Below are positions 23,501-35,769 of a DNA stretch of 64,000 nt, one piece after another. The position numbers and the translations under genes were made by a program. Numbering within the stretch: position 1 is the first letter of the stretch; every line of letters starts with the position of its first letter. Below the pieces are notes generated by a model. That model was not told where the DNA came from. It saw nothing but the letters and a program-made list of their open reading frames with translations, and ran no database searches. The DNA lies in the NCBI GenBank assembly GCA_049724395.1, contig JAUGWO010000064.1, positions 62,001 to 126,000 of the forward strand, in the 5' to 3' direction. The stretch comes from Spongospora subterranea f. sp. subterranea. Its lineage: Eukaryota > Endomyxa: Phytomyxea > Phytomyxea > Plasmodiophorida.

Positions 23501-25511
23501 TGTTGATTTCTGGAGGTTTCGCTGAGGTTTTGAGTTCTGCAGTTGTGGAATCGCAATGGTCGGTCCCTCCATTCACTTTATCTGGACGAAATGGGTATCT
23601 GTACGGTCGTGGCGCGTCAGATAACAAAGGCCCATTGGCGGCCTTCATCTATGCAGTCAAGGTCGGGGGAGGGCTCTGTTTCCTTCACACACACACAAAC
23701 GCCAAACAATCGCACAGGAACTGATATCGGAGGACGGAGGCCTTCCATCGGATGTGGTCATGATATTCGACGGTGAAGGCGAAACGGATTCGTTCAAGGG
23801 CGGATTCTGTATCGCAGTGCAATCCGCAATGGGTGGGCAGAATTACACCGAATTTCCAACAAAAAACTTTGACCTGTTTTTTTTTGTTCTTTGGTTTTAG
23901 TTTTTTTTGAGCGATTATCTACCACAAGTCCACTGGTTCATTTATGGCCATTAGAATGGTTAGCGAATCCGACGGTCGTGGTGCTGGCCAATACAGTGTG
24001 GTCTGGTCAGGTCCGCCCATGTCTAAAGTACGTTCGGTTGTTGTTTCCGGCTAAACCCGCCGATCGTCTGATCAGACAATGCGTTCAGCTATGGGACGCG
24101 AGGAATCGTGTCGATGACTCTAGAGATTGGCGGATTATCACAAGATTTGCATTCCGGTAAAATCTGGGTTTTTCTGGATGGATCGCGCAAGGCTGATGTC
24201 GTGGTTCAGGCGTCCACGGGGGAGCGTTTCACGAGCCGTTAACCGACGCCATTCACGTTCTTTCCACATTGATTGACCGTGACGGTAACGTGCTGATCGA
24301 CGGGTTCTACGATGGCGTTGACGAGATCTCGCCCCTGGAAGAAAGCTATTACGCGGAAACTGATTTCGACATCGACGCTTATAGAGAGGAAACTGGGATC
24401 GGAAAGCTCAGATTCAACGGTTTGAGCAATTATATGGCGTGTTCATGTTCCGATTTCAAATCCGTCGGGTGTTAGATGTGACGTCGATCCTGCAATGCCG
24501 TTGGAGACGGCCAACACTGAGTATCCATTCGGTTGAGAATCTGCACAAGAACAGGGAACAATCAGGATCGATCATCAGCAGCTCTGTCAAAGCCAGCGTA
24601 TCGATGCGAACAACGCCGAATCAAAAATCGTCCCAGGTACGGTGAAGTTCTTCCACGACGGTTGTCGTGTTCGTTGATGGGTTAAGTCTACGACATTCTC
24701 TTATCCCGATGATGAATCGTCAGATCGCGAAGCTGTTTACCGCCCACGTCACGAAGGAATTCAATCGCTTGGAATCCAGTAATACGTTGTCGGTTAAGAC
24801 AGCTCGTGAAGCGGATTGGTGGATTGGCGATCCAGAATGCGCCGGGTTTGCAACGATTGTACGCCGCAAACCGTCGTCGTGCTGAATCTCATCGATTAGG
24901 TTCAAAGCCGCTGTGGCGGCGATCGCCGAAGTTTGGGGTGTCTCGCCATTATTTATTCGGGAAGGAGGTTGGCGCCTTTTTTGACCTGATGCCACGATCA
25001 ACCTAATCACAAAACTTCAGGCACCTTGGCCACGATTCGATTTCTGGAAGACGTTCTTGCCGCTCCAGCTGTACATTTTGCATTCGGCCAGGCGTCAGAT
25101 CAGGTCTCAAACGACACCGATTTTGATTCCTCTCTTTGAACGTTTGTTATCTTTGTTTAAAAGTTTTCTTTCTAACCTTTTTTGGGTGCTTTTTTTCGAA
25201 ATTATTTCGTTTACTTCAAAGACGACTGTTCTGTTTTGATATCGGTTCGACCTGATGGCGTCACACGATGAGGGATTTAGTGGTTGTCGTAGTCGCACTT
25301 GGAGGATGAGCGAATTAGGATCAAGAACCTGTTGAATGGGCGCGATGTCTTCAAGGCGTTCATCCGCAAAATCGGTTCCGAATCGAAATCAAATCTCGGG
25401 GTTGCCGGCTCGTCGACGCGAACCCCGGGCGATCCCCATTGCTTGCCGCTTCGTCTGCCCAGTGATACGACGTTTTCCAACAATTTACCTACTGATTCAG
25501 CAGCTGAATAA
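20573..25511 (+). CDS. DUG2-like WD40-SAM-M20 metallopeptidase
   Basis: The layout follows yeast Dug2, the WD40/M20 subunit of the cytosolic complex that degrades glutathione. The likely start is ACCACCATGACG at 20573. WD-type blades include a first strand split by an intron (HNDS then VLSLVVSRRTNRLFSGDQDG), ARDNTIRIWNSVSMQLL (about 21145), GDFTIGVWNCRTMEYL (about 21500), SRDNSIKLWGLDSWHL (about 21870) and LFSCGTDSAITVWRNE (about 22150). A SAM domain follows (FSELLAGAGAERYADLFAKH / IDLEALLLLNDQDLEQVGIP, 22665-22870). The M20 domain shows AHYDVF (metal histidine, about 23310), GRGASDNKGP (bridging aspartate, about 23610), DGEGETDS (catalytic glutamate, about 23770), RPTLSIHSVENL (about 24505) and the closing EDERIRIKNLLNGRDVF (about 25305). 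Introns are 50-130 nt. The SAM domain is not a feature I know for Dug2. The exact 5' end is uncertain, since possible coding sequence also precedes 20573. Confidence 0.85.
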
Positions 25512-25860
25512 ATTTCTTTACATGCGATAGAAGAGAGCGTCGTGGTTTCCCCCATTTATTCGTTAGATTCTGTGAAAGCGGTATTTGTCGCGATACATTG
25601 CCATCCCAATTGCCTATTTGACCTGAGCTTTCATACTGCAAAGCAGCCAAGGGGAAAGGGCACTTCAAATATATGCCCTTGTGGACTGGCGGAGAACGCG
25701 ACGAGTAGAACCGTACATTCAAAGGGTTTGTGAAATTTGGAAGAGCTAACGCCATCAGTTTTTTTAACCGAGTCAACGCCAGGGCAAATTCTGATGAATT
25801 TGGATACACGAAATAGTGCCGGACGAACTTTAACTGCCAGATATTGTTTGACGAATACAC
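25489..25860 (-). CDS. Hypothetical 123-residue frame
   Basis: An open minus-strand frame tail-to-tail with the DUG2-like gene and overlapping its last 23 bases. An internal Met begins MALALPNFTNPLNVRFYSSR, which could be a short mitochondrial-type presequence, and the rest is basic at the C-terminus (KWGKPRRSLLSHVKKF). No family is recognised. It could also be noncoding 3' sequence. Confidence 0.2.
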   Translation of the reverse strand: MYSSNNIWQLKFVRHYFVYPNSSEFALALTRLKKLMALALPNFTNPLNVRFYSSRSPPVHKGIYLKCPFPLAALQYESSGQIGNWDGNVSRQIPLSQNLTNKWGKPRRSLLSHVKKFIQLLNQ

Positions 25861-26269
25861 CAGAAGAATAGCTTGTCATTTCAAAGTGTCAAATCAGTTC
25901 GTAACGAACTGTGGTCGGTCGAAATCAGATCGCTCGCACAAGTCCTTGGTCGGCGCAACGAACGAAGAACATGAACGGTAAGAATTTCGGGGAATCTGGG
26001 TCCCATCCTTGTTTCGCATCGGTCTACGCGATCGATCTAGATCTTTTGTCCTGCGCCGCGGTCAATAAGGAGGAACGCCGATATGAATCGAAGTCAAAGC
26101 CAATGTCTTCGTCGCCCCGGCGCTCTCCTTCCAATTGAGGTCCGAACCGTTAAATGTGGGCGGTCGGTCCACTGATTTTTGTGACCCCTGACCGGTTTAG
26201 GCGAAACCGAACGTGTGCTGGCACTGTAGCCAACCTGTCAAACAGCCCAACACATGGCGATCGAGAACC

Positions 26270-28298
26270 GTAATTCAGCGCCATGCTGTACAAAGAACGG
26301 CAACTTTGTCTAATCCGCACGACTGCAGGCATCGGTCGTAGCGCCAGATCGCCGACCGCCATCGAGACCTTCCGGCGATCTGCGATTGCCGAACGAGACC
26401 CGAAGTCAGGATCGTTGTTTGTGTTATTTTTTTTGGATTCGCCGTGATTCTGATTGCAGAAACGTTCTTGGAGGTCGAGGTCGCCGCGAACGATTTGTGC
26501 CAGAGCCTGATCAGTGCCGCAGGGATGGCGAAGTTCCGCTCCGTCGACAAACTTGTTCACATCGACGAAAACGCCCAGGTCAGAGAACAATGTCTTCGCT
26601 TCCGGTTGAGGTTAATTTTCAGCGGCAACGTTGAATTTTCTGCTCGTAGAATCTGTTCACCGTATTGGCGAAATTCGCCAACGTCATGAGGGAGTCGCTG
26701 GCGAATGCGAACGTATTGTCGGAAACCAGTAAGCAAATGCAGGCGGAGTTGGCCAGCCTGAAGGCCCGGTTCACGCAATCCGATTTCGAGGGGTTCGCAG
26801 ATTCGACCCAGATCGACAGCGACATCGCCTCGTTACGCCAGCAGATCCGGTCCATGGAGCCCAAACGGGCTGTCGATCGACCTCTGTGAGAGGCCAAAAC
26901 CTGCGTTGATACAATGCTAAAGTGTTTGGTTGACCGTTCAGACTGAAATTTTTACTTCATTTCAAATTCCAAATTTGCTGAGATTTAAGTATTGACCAAT
27001 CACTTTTGCTTTAGGTGGGTTTCGGAACTGCCGTCTGCTCAAGCGCCCATCGCCATGAAACTGCAGCTTCAGTCGGAATTGCTGTTTATCATGAAAAGGT
27101 ACTAAAAGTCGAGGGAGTTGAGTGTGTTGGTCGGCGATCCCGACCCCCGATCCCCTGTTTGGTGCCAGGCGGATGGTGGAATATCAGCTGGCACAGTCGT
27201 CGCTGGCACCGCTTATTGACCAGTTCGGATCGATCGACAACGTGAAAGCGAAGATGGAGCGACTGGAGTCCGAAAACGCTTGTCTAAGGCTACGGTCAGT
27301 CCCGGTCCTCCCCCGACGTTTTGTGTTTGTGAACCCAATAATGGTGAACCACATAGAGAAGTGAGGTTCGCTCACGATCCGCTATTGAAGCGACGTCCAT
27401 TAAAATCACTACCGGTCTTATTCCTAAGGTGTCTAGTGACCGCTCTACAAAACGAGCTATCTTCGGCCAACGCCATCCTAGACCAGGTCAGTTGTTTTCA
27501 AAATCCTGCTCCACCAACGCTCGCCAGAACAATCAAATGGGTTATTCGTTCTGCGGTGCGTTGAGAGATCGGGTCCCTGCACATGTCCTGATGTAGGCTC
27601 TTGTAGCTGATCGATTCCCATTTGGTGACGCAGGTCCGACTCCCGACCCATCCCTTATCGATAAAGGATCTACCCGGACCCCCGACAGGATTCGATGTCG
27701 ATCAGCTATACGCCAGCGTGGTCGGATTGTCATCCACTTTCGCCCAGTATCTGTCGCCGGTAACAGTTCACGTTACGACATCTGGCCCCCGCCTAACGTT
27801 ACGCGGCAATCGTTCGGGTGTTGCGTTACTGGAACGTAGCAACATCGTGACGGTTGTCGAATAGTTTACCAACGTCTACGGTTGATCGTGGGTTGGAGAT
27901 CTGACGGTTGATTAGGTGACGGTGCATGCCGACCAGGTAGACGAGCGTTGTCAGGGGCGGCTAGCGTCGTTAACTGTACAGAGCGAGCTGGATATCGAGT
28001 CGAAATTGCAAGCACTGTTGAATCGTTTACGCTCGTCCTACGCTGAGGTATCATATATGCAGATATCGGATCGTTCTGATCGCGAGTTTAGGATATTGTT
28101 CGAGGCAAAGAAGGACTGGGTTCCTCACTAGAATGTGAGATCGGTCCGATCCTGCAACATCTCGATTTGGCTGTGGATGCATTGCGACGTTCATTTGACA
28201 CGATTGAAGCTTTACACGATCTATGTCGTAATCTCGGTAGGATGCCCATCAACGTGCCGAAAACAATTCACGAAATGCATCTGCAGGAGATCGTTTGA
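26270..28298 (+). CDS. Multi-exon coiled-coil protein, family unknown
   Basis: A series of plus-strand exon-like frames has strong heptad character: KLVHIDENAQ joined by a GT-AG intron to NLFTVLAKFANVMRESLANA, then TSKQMQAELASLKARFTQSD, KLQLQSELLFIMKR spliced at about 27100-27175 to RMVEYQLAQSSLAPLIDQFG, KMERLESENACLR, LQNELSSANAILDQV, VQSELDIESKLQALLNRLRS and a last exon ECEIGPILQHLDLAVDALRR to a TGA at 28296-28298. Introns are short. The chain would be mainly helical and about 450-500 residues. I could not match it to a named coiled-coil family. The start is unknown; an exon-like piece ending in a GTAAG donor lies at about 25900-25980. It converges on MRPS5, 137 bp away. Confidence 0.5.
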
Positions 28299-28435
28299 CA
28301 AACTACCGGCAACGCAATCTCCAGCTAAACAGTTGCCTGGCATATTTGACTTCCAAATCAAATCCTGACGTAATTTATCCAGAAGGTGGTGCCTGATTCA
28401 AAACCATTATGTATAATAGAGAAAACATGATTCAT

Positions 28436-30108
28436 TTAACTGATATTGAGTGATGTCAAAATGGCTTTGATATTATTTGGAGTTTGCACTGGATGATATC
28501 CGGGAGGTAATCGGGCTGTGAACGATGGATAGCGAATATTGAGTGGCAGACTATGATTCCCGCGAACCGCACGAACCAACCCATGGTCCTGCTCGAAAAA
28601 AAGTTTACAATCACGCTCAAATTTTTGTACAATGATAACGATCGAACCTGTTGCTTCGTTAGCCCGTTCAAGAGCGCGTGACAGACATTATATGGGTTGG
28701 AGCTGCCGATGACTTTACAGGTCACATCCCGGATTCCGAATAGCTCCATGAAACACCTAATTAGTTTACTGCACCGTAGTCCACGACCAGGAGGCACCGC
28801 CTGAATCAGGACCGTCGTTGCGCCATGTTTTCCTGCAAATAGCGTGAGTAACCTCGAAAACAAATCGTTCATAAGCGAACAAACCTTCAACATCGTGGAA
28901 TAAAGACTCCTCATAGAGTCGAGGGACGAACACCATGCGTTTGGCGGCTTTTCGGGACGCCTTCCGTGTTGCCTCTTCGCTGGTTGGTCCACGGCCGATG
29001 GCGAAACCAGCCAGGCCGTTGCCGTTCCCGGCCGCTACTAAGGATGATATACTCATTACGCGACCACTTTTGGTGACCTAATGGATTGTCGTTAGTCAGA
29101 ACATGGTGAGATCAGGAACTTTGTCGACAGACTTTGGTCCTCCTATCTACAGATAATATCGCGTACGATATATCAGGGTTAGGCTTCTCCTCATCTGGAT
29201 CATGGAATTTGAACACCCTGAACGATGAGTCAAATATGCCTGGCCGCAACTCAGCAGGCTCTTCCAGCTCGGCTCCAGGCCCTGTAATCGCATCGTTAAA
29301 TGGAGATCCACAGAATTATAGAAATCAAATGCACAAATACGATAGTGAAGCGAAAGAATCAACAGACACCAAGGGTGCTGGTCTTACAGAAATTATTGTC
29401 AAGATCCGCGCTTCCCCAAACGTCGCCGCCTTCATCAAAATCCATGGCTATAAGAATGGAATAAGGTCAACATGTAGCAAATGCAAAATGGTGGATTGGG
29501 TACGAGGGATGGGAGGTCGGCGTCCACCCAACATATCCGGCAGCTTGTCGACGTATTTCCTCATCACCGTCTGATATGCGGCTTCGCTCAGGCTTTGGAA
29601 CTCAGTAAAGTCCTTGAGTTCGACATTCCCTTCCTCGCTGCAAAAAGATGATTCATGGAGGACAACAGGAAACCGAGAACATTGTTACTCTGGAGTCGCA
29701 TTTTCGTTTTTCATGGCCATTTCGATCAGGTCTTTGTCAATTGCGGCGTCCGTTTCACGAATCCAGTCAGTTGAGGGAGGATCTGCCGGTTTGACGCTGA
29801 GATCGTGATCTTGTAACTGATCAGGATCGATTGGTTCGGTGCATAGAGCCTTGTCGAACGCATCCATAGATGAGATGGGATCATCGTCGTCATAAACCTG
29901 TTAGAAACGTCTGATCAAAACGGGGAACATGTGCCCGTACTGTATCCTTACTGGGCTTGATTTCGAATTCGATAGAAAACGGGCTATCGGACGAGCTCGT
30001 GGCAGTCGAGAGCATAGCCGAGATAGCGCCATCTCGGATGGATAACCGGCAGTGCAACTGCAGCAGCGGGGTACTGTACCCTATCTGTGTTGGGGCTGCG
30101 CCGCACAT
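28436..30108 (-). CDS. MRPS5: Mitochondrial small-subunit ribosomal protein uS5m
   Basis: uS5m sits at the mRNA entry of the mitochondrial small subunit. Eight exons can be read, with GT-AG introns at 29898-29940, 29638-29688, 29448-29503, 29282-29387, 29078-29132, 28833-28884 and 28589-28647 (43-106 nt). All phases agree. The S5 core reads RRTK then VTKSGRVMSISSLVAAGNG (about 29060), FAIGRGPTSEEATRKASRKA, PRLYEESLFHDVE joined to GKHGATTVLIQAVPPGRGL (28800), and the S5 C-domain GIRDVTCKVIGSSNPYNVC with HALLNGLTKQQ. Spacing from FHD to GLRC equals the human protein exactly. The stop is at 28436-28438. The N-terminal part (RDGAISAMLSTATSSS, then an acidic region with YDDDDP) is poorly conserved, so the start at 30108 is a best guess. 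Its first three exons, start codon to about 29504, are the source of the dead copies in the array to the right. Confidence 0.9.
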
Positions 30109-31322
30109 TCCCACAACCCATTATGTTACAGTCAGTGAGAGGAGTGAGTGATCACGCCCACTGTACGGTGTACGGTGTACAGTGGTGTGTTGGACTGCAG
30201 ACTCGTCCGACCGACGAAGCAGAGACTGCAATACGTACTGAGTTTTGGGACTAAAAGAAGAAGAGAATACATGTAAATGAAAGTTCCCCAACCTCCGTTG
30301 AAATAGACAAAAAAAGGGTGATGATCCCCACATCTCTGCTTAAACGTAAAAATTACGATGAGCCCATTTTTTCTTATTTTAGCTTGCTTCGCTTGCCCTC
30401 CGAACTTTGACATGAAAATATCGAGAACTTCTCTGCCGGCATAAAATGACATACCGAAGTATTAAATCAAGGGCAGGAAAAGTTCTCGGTTTTTTTGAGA
30501 GCAACCTATTTGTTTGAAAATTGTTATCGTCCGAACTAGTTTAATGAATCCTTTTGAAAACAAGGTGGTGTGAGATGATACTGGGTGTTGAAGTGCTATG
30601 ATGGCTGTGAGGTTTAGATCCTGGCTCAATAATGGTCTGGACTATCTCTGTGGCCCTGATATGACGATCTGTACACGGTTAATCAATGTCGCAAACTCTC
30701 ATTTTCCTGAGGGTCGATCCACGGGACCCATTTTCGATCAAAAGAATCCACTCACCCCAGTAGACGAACTCGGTCACGTTCACTGGCCAATCCGAATGGA
30801 AAATCCAACCCTCAGGCCAATCACCCAACTGGTCCAAATCTCTCCGTGTTTCTCATCCAATTGAACCGATTGCACAAATCCCTGGCGATTTCCCCTTCTA
30901 ATACTGTATTCGACCTCCCTGCAACAATGTCTGGTTCCTGGGTTGTTCAGAATATCGACTGAGTCGGTCCCATCATATAGACTCAATCAACACGAGTTGC
31001 TGCAAGTTTTCGACAAGTGTCCAGGCCAACTTCGGAACTGGCGCTGCCAATACCCAACAAACTAGTTTGTAGAAATTCGACCCCCTTCTTCGTCTCATGG
31101 CGGTTTGATGACAGGATGTTGTCGTTGCTGTGTACCGCCGATAAACTCTGTCGCATTACCGCCACCGCTTCCGCCTGTCTCAGGAACCGTCCATTTCAAC
31201 GCCCTCAATCATAAGAAATCGGATGGGTTGAACCAGACCCTATATTGAATCAGTGTTGGCGGGTGACTGTGAAAACGGCCGTTTCTCAGACCTATCAACG
31301 GAACACTTTGCGCGAATCGGCA
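29455..31322 (-). repeat. Inverted flank of the array (parental MRPS5 5' region)
   Basis: This segment matches the array unit in reverse orientation, from within MRPS5 intron 3 (about 29455) through the 5' exons and upstream region to about 31220. A shorter collapsed inverted piece follows to about 31322, where orientation switches abruptly at CAATCCGCATATCAGACGG. The MRPS5 portion here is the intact gene, so this is probably the origin of the amplified sequence. Confidence 0.75.
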
Positions 31323-32718
31323 ATCCGCATATCAGACGGTGATGAGGAAGTACGTCGACAAGCTCCCGGATATGTTGGGTGGACGCCGACCTCCCATCCC
31401 TCGTACGCCAATCCACCATTTTACATTCGCTTCACGTTGACCTTATTCCGTTCGGCTGGATTGTCTTTCAGTGGGTGGCCTGGACATGTCAAAGACGAGG
31501 AATAGCTCCTCGGAGTGGGCCTCGTCATTACTGATTTCGGTTCAATTTTATCGGCTGTTTCACTTGTGTGGAATTTGTTTGGGTCTAGAAATGGCCAAGC
31601 TTTTTGAAAACAGAGGACTATAATACAACTAACGACCAAAATTTAACAACCTAATACGTGACCAGTATGTTTACTCAGTTAACATTCATTTGATTTTCAT
31701 AATCTCTATTCATTCATTGAATCTGAGCGTTTCTGCCAATGACGGGGATTTGGCATTCGATAGTCGATATGATGCACATATCTGCTGATGACGTTGAGAC
31801 CTATAAACCGCTTATGACTCTCTTGATCCGCCACATCACATCGGGCATTTGTCCATAAGTCGTCGATTTTGATGAATTTTCTTACGGTCAATCGCCAAAC
31901 GAACCCATTGTTGGTTTCGTAATTGATAAATTCTGGGCGGTTATTGTGTGCGGTGACGTCCGAAAGCAGAACCGTACAATCTGATGCGCCGTCGTCGACA
32001 TAAAACTTGTTGAATTCATCATCTGCGATCTGTTATCGACGAGTCTGGGTACGATTGTTGTCATCAAAGAACTCTCGTCTGCATTACCGACGGCAGTATC
32101 TGAGAAGAATCACCCGGGAATCGGACGGATTTCGCCGCCGTTGATGAACTTTTTGTAAAACCCGGCTTCGAGAAAGGCAAATTCGATCGGGAAATATCCT
32201 CTTGCACTACCGATCGGATCCAGCAGCTCGAGCTGATCCTCTGATGTGCCGAGAAACATCAGCCCGGAAGAATGAAAACTGATCAATGTGCCTTCTTGCA
32301 GTCGCGTATCTACACTCGGCCGCACGAACGCATACCACAGATCAAGGGCGGAGAAGAACTGCTTTAACAATGGATGGGCGCGCAAGGTCTTGTCGTCGGC
32401 TGGTACCGGACCTGGGCCGCCTTTTTCCAAAAGGCCCTGGTTAACCGCCGCCTTGAAAGATTCTACGTCAACGTCGACGGCGCTCGGGATTGCAGGAGAC
32501 CATGATTTGACGTTGTCGAACGTCAGGACAAAGAGGTCGTTGGCCTCATTGTTCATGTTGAAATGCCGATTCGCGAAAAGTCTCTGCCGTTGATAGGCCC
32601 GAGAAACGGCCGAAAGAATCCTGACCATTGTGTGATCAAACTCATAGAACCGCTCATTTTCACGGTCACTGGTTGGCACAGGAACGTCTAAACCCGCCGA
32701 CACTGATTCAATACAGGG
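31322..32718 (+). repeat. Array unit U0 (partial)
   Basis: First forward copy, beginning inside MRPS5 exon 3 (SLSEAAYQ... region) and ending at the recurring TGTAGTTCAACCCATCC landmark, which I use as the unit boundary. It contains the opposite-strand N-terminal frame at 32110-32703. Confidence 0.75.
32110..32703 (-). CDS. Array protein, N-terminal segment (U0 copy)
   Basis: A 197-residue frame of the unidentified array protein, diverged from the other copies (for example GTSEDQLELLDPIG where others have GTSRNQLELLDPIG). The frame starts at SAGLDVPVPTSDRENERF, probably just after an intron acceptor (GGTTTAG), and closes after IRPIPG. The downstream half lies in the following sequence, 31706-32050, in another frame. 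See the U5 copy for a description of the protein. Confidence 0.4.
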   Translation of the reverse strand: MSAGLDVPVPTSDRENERFYEFDHTMVRILSAVSRAYQRQRLFANRHFNMNNEANDLFVLTFDNVKSWSPAIPSAVDVDVESFKAAVNQGLLEKGGPGPVPADDKTLRAHPLLKQFFSALDLWYAFVRPSVDTRLQEGTLISFHSSGLMFLGTSEDQLELLDPIGSARGYFPIEFAFLEAGFYKKFINGGEIRPIPG

Positions 32719-34689
32719 TGTAGTTCAACCCATCCGAGTACAACTGGATTGACCAGCTCGAGGACCCTTATGGACCAAAAGCAAACAACACCAACTTTTT
32801 CACATTGAAAAACACCTTCGGTTGCCAGTTTTGTCCAAAATCAATATGATTTTTACGCTTTTAGAGCATTTCGCGCTCTCTGTTTCCTAGTCGTAGATCC
32901 TGCATGGCGAGCGGCGACCGATGCTTAGAACACCTTTGGAGCTAAAGAAATCATCGCACGATTTCTTATGATTGAGGGCGTTGAAATGGACGGTTCCTGA
33001 GACAGGCGGAAGCGGTGGCGGTAATGCGACAGAGTTTATCGGCGGTACACAGCAACGACAACATCCTGTCATCAAACCGCCATGAGACGAAGAAGGGGGT
33101 CGAATTTCTACAAACTAGTTTGTTGGGTATTGGCAGCGCCAGTTCCGAAGTTGGCCTGGACACTTGTCGAGAACTTGCAGGAACTCGTGTTGATTGAGTC
33201 TATATGATGGGACCGACTCAGTCGATATTCTGAACAACAAAGGAAACAGACATTGTTGCAAAAGGCCCAGGAACCAGACATTGTTGCAGGGAGGTCGAAT
33301 ACAGTATTAAAAGGGGGAATCGCCAGAGACTTGTGCAATCGGTTCAATTGGATGAGAAACACGGAGAGATTTGGACCAGGTGGGTGAATGGCCTGAGGAT
33401 TGTCGCCATTTGAAGTGCATGGGATTTTCCATTCGAATTGACCAGTGAACGGGACCGAATTCATCTACTGGGGTGAGTGGATTCGTTGGATCGAATATGG
33501 GTCCCGTGGATCGACCCTCAGGAAAAATGAGAGTTGGCGACATTGATTAATCTTGTACTGATCGTCATCTCAGGGTCACAGACATAGTCCAGACCATTAT
33601 TGAGCCAGGATCTAAACCTCACAGCCATCATAGCACTTTAACTCTCAGTATCATCTCACACCACCTTGTTTTCAAAAGGATTCATTTTAGTTCGTACCGA
33701 TAACAATTTTCAAACAAAATAGGTTGCATCCAAAAACCGAGAACTTTCTTGCGACCCAGAGTGGTGAGCTTGCTGTTGATAATAGCCATTTGAACAGGGT
33801 ATCGACCATTATAAGTATAGAATACTGTTGTGGTTCAACTAAAGAGTTGACCTGTTCGAGGAACTTGGGCGAATTGTACCACCATTTTTAGAATGTTGAA
33901 AAAGAACCTTGGATTCCAGTGATGCCGTTTCGAAGCAAAACCGATTCCAGTCAATGGCTGTCTGATTTGTAAAGGACCCACTGGGTTCAGATCTTACCCA
34001 AGGCGACGGCAAAAGAGCGAAAAGATGACCTAGGTATGTTCCGCTCCGAACGCGACAAGTTGTTAAATTCCAGCAAACGGCACATGGACAGTTCTGACAT
34101 TCCACTCGAAAAAAAAAGCAACAGTCAGTATATTTTCTAAACTTGAGGTTTACGAGGATGTGGGTCAACAAATTGTATTCTAATGCACTGGTGCAACTAC
34201 CACTTGGTCAGGCAATGCAATCTCTATTTGTGAAATCTGGCTGCTCAGACCCTGGGAATCGTGAATTATTGCCATGGGTTGCTCCCCCAAAGTATCCGCA
34301 TCGGGATTCAATAACGTTGATGCATCCCAACACTGCTGCTCGAATTGAAAATGCCGGCGAGCCCATTTTGTTCTTATTTCAGCTTCATCGGTTAATCACC
34401 GCAATAAAGAAATTGATATCTGCAAAATTGTCGGCCTCGTAACAAATTGCATTCCTAGCCCTCCAATGGTTGCTAAGAAAAAACCGAAAACTTTCTGGCC
34501 CTTGATTCATACTTCGGTATGTCATTTTATGCCCGCAGCGAAGTTCTCGATATTTTTATGTCAACCTTCGGAGGGCAAGCGAAGCAAGCTGAATAACAAG
34601 AAATGGGCTCGTCGTCATTTTTACGTTTGAGCAGAAGTGTCGGGATCACCCTTTTCTGTCTATTTCAACGGGGGTTGGGGAACTTCACT

Positions 34690-34930
34690 TACATATGTTA
34701 GTCTCGAAAACCACATCTGGGCTCAGTTCGCGTTTTCGGCTGTGATGCGTGGATGTTACATTCCTCCAGCAACTAGATCAGCGCAAGATCCACATGCACA
34801 ACGGGTTGTATTCATCGGTCATTGTCCAAACAAGCGAGCATTTCGCCTCTGGGCTCCGGTAGGTCAACGTGATTTGTCTAGCAAAACTATAACTTTTAAC
34901 GAAGAATCAATTTACTATAATGGACAACTG
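34690..34930 (+). mobile_element. Ty1/copia-like fossil fragment, integrase C-terminal side
   Basis: The translation resembles the region after the copia integrase core, with a VRVFGCDA-like stretch and RVVFIGHCPNKRAFRLWAPV, typical of the segment linking integrase to reverse transcriptase. It is a short broken piece without terminal repeats. Moderately old, judging by its damage. Confidence 0.6.
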
Positions 34931-35769
34931 AATAACGACCAAAATTTAACAACCTAAATACGTGACCAGTATGTTCGATTTTCATCTCTATTCATTCATT
35001 AAATCGATTTTTTTCGCCAATGACGGGTATTTGTCGCAATTGCGCCTAATGGATTTGACCTGCACATTGCACCAAATGGTGGTTTAGCTGACGCTTTTGA
35101 CTACCGTGAATTCCTCGTCGATCATCCCGTGTTAGAGCGCAATCGTCGATTTCGATGAATTTTCTTACGGTCAATCGCCAAACGAACCCATTGTTGGTTT
35201 CGTAATTGATAAATTCTGGGCGGTTATTGTGTGCGGTGACGTCCGAAAGCAGAACCGTTATATGCTCAAGAATGATGGTTACATAAAACTTGTTGAACTT
35301 CGCAAGCTCTACACTGAGCACCCATAGTCGACGCATGGCGATCACAGCCCAATGCACCAAATCAACCCATCAGCAGGGCATCGTCGGTCAAATCGATTTC
35401 GTGTGGACAACAAGAGGAGCAAGTTAATTCTGCCCGCATTTTTCAGCCATAATGGATGAATTTTTTGTATCGTCCCGGCTTGGAGCCAAGTTGATTATTC
35501 CGGGAAATGATCCGAGCAAGCTTCCTGAGCCAAAGTTGACTGGAGTTAGGTTCTTTATACCAAATAATATGGCAGCGGCGCTGTCAGGACCTTATAGTGG
35601 CCATTGTTACGATGCGGCGGTATGCTACTTTGGCCGCAGCGAATACGTACCACAGATCAATGGCGGAGAAGAACTGCTTTAACAATGGATGGGCGCGCAA
35701 GTTCTTGTCGTTGAAACGGACATGAGCAGCGATGACCTGGGCCGCCTTTTTCAAAAGGCCCTGGTGAGC

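Noticed and set aside
28833-28884. A 20-nt intron (GTTACTCACG...TTTGCAG) in MRPS5
   Set aside because: It gives the wrong phase. The 52-nt intron using the upstream GT restores the S5 frame and matches the human spacing exactly.
29134-29574. Plus-strand 146-residue frame as a gene
   Set aside because: The minus strand here carries well-supported MRPS5 exons with correct splice phases; the plus frame is their shadow.
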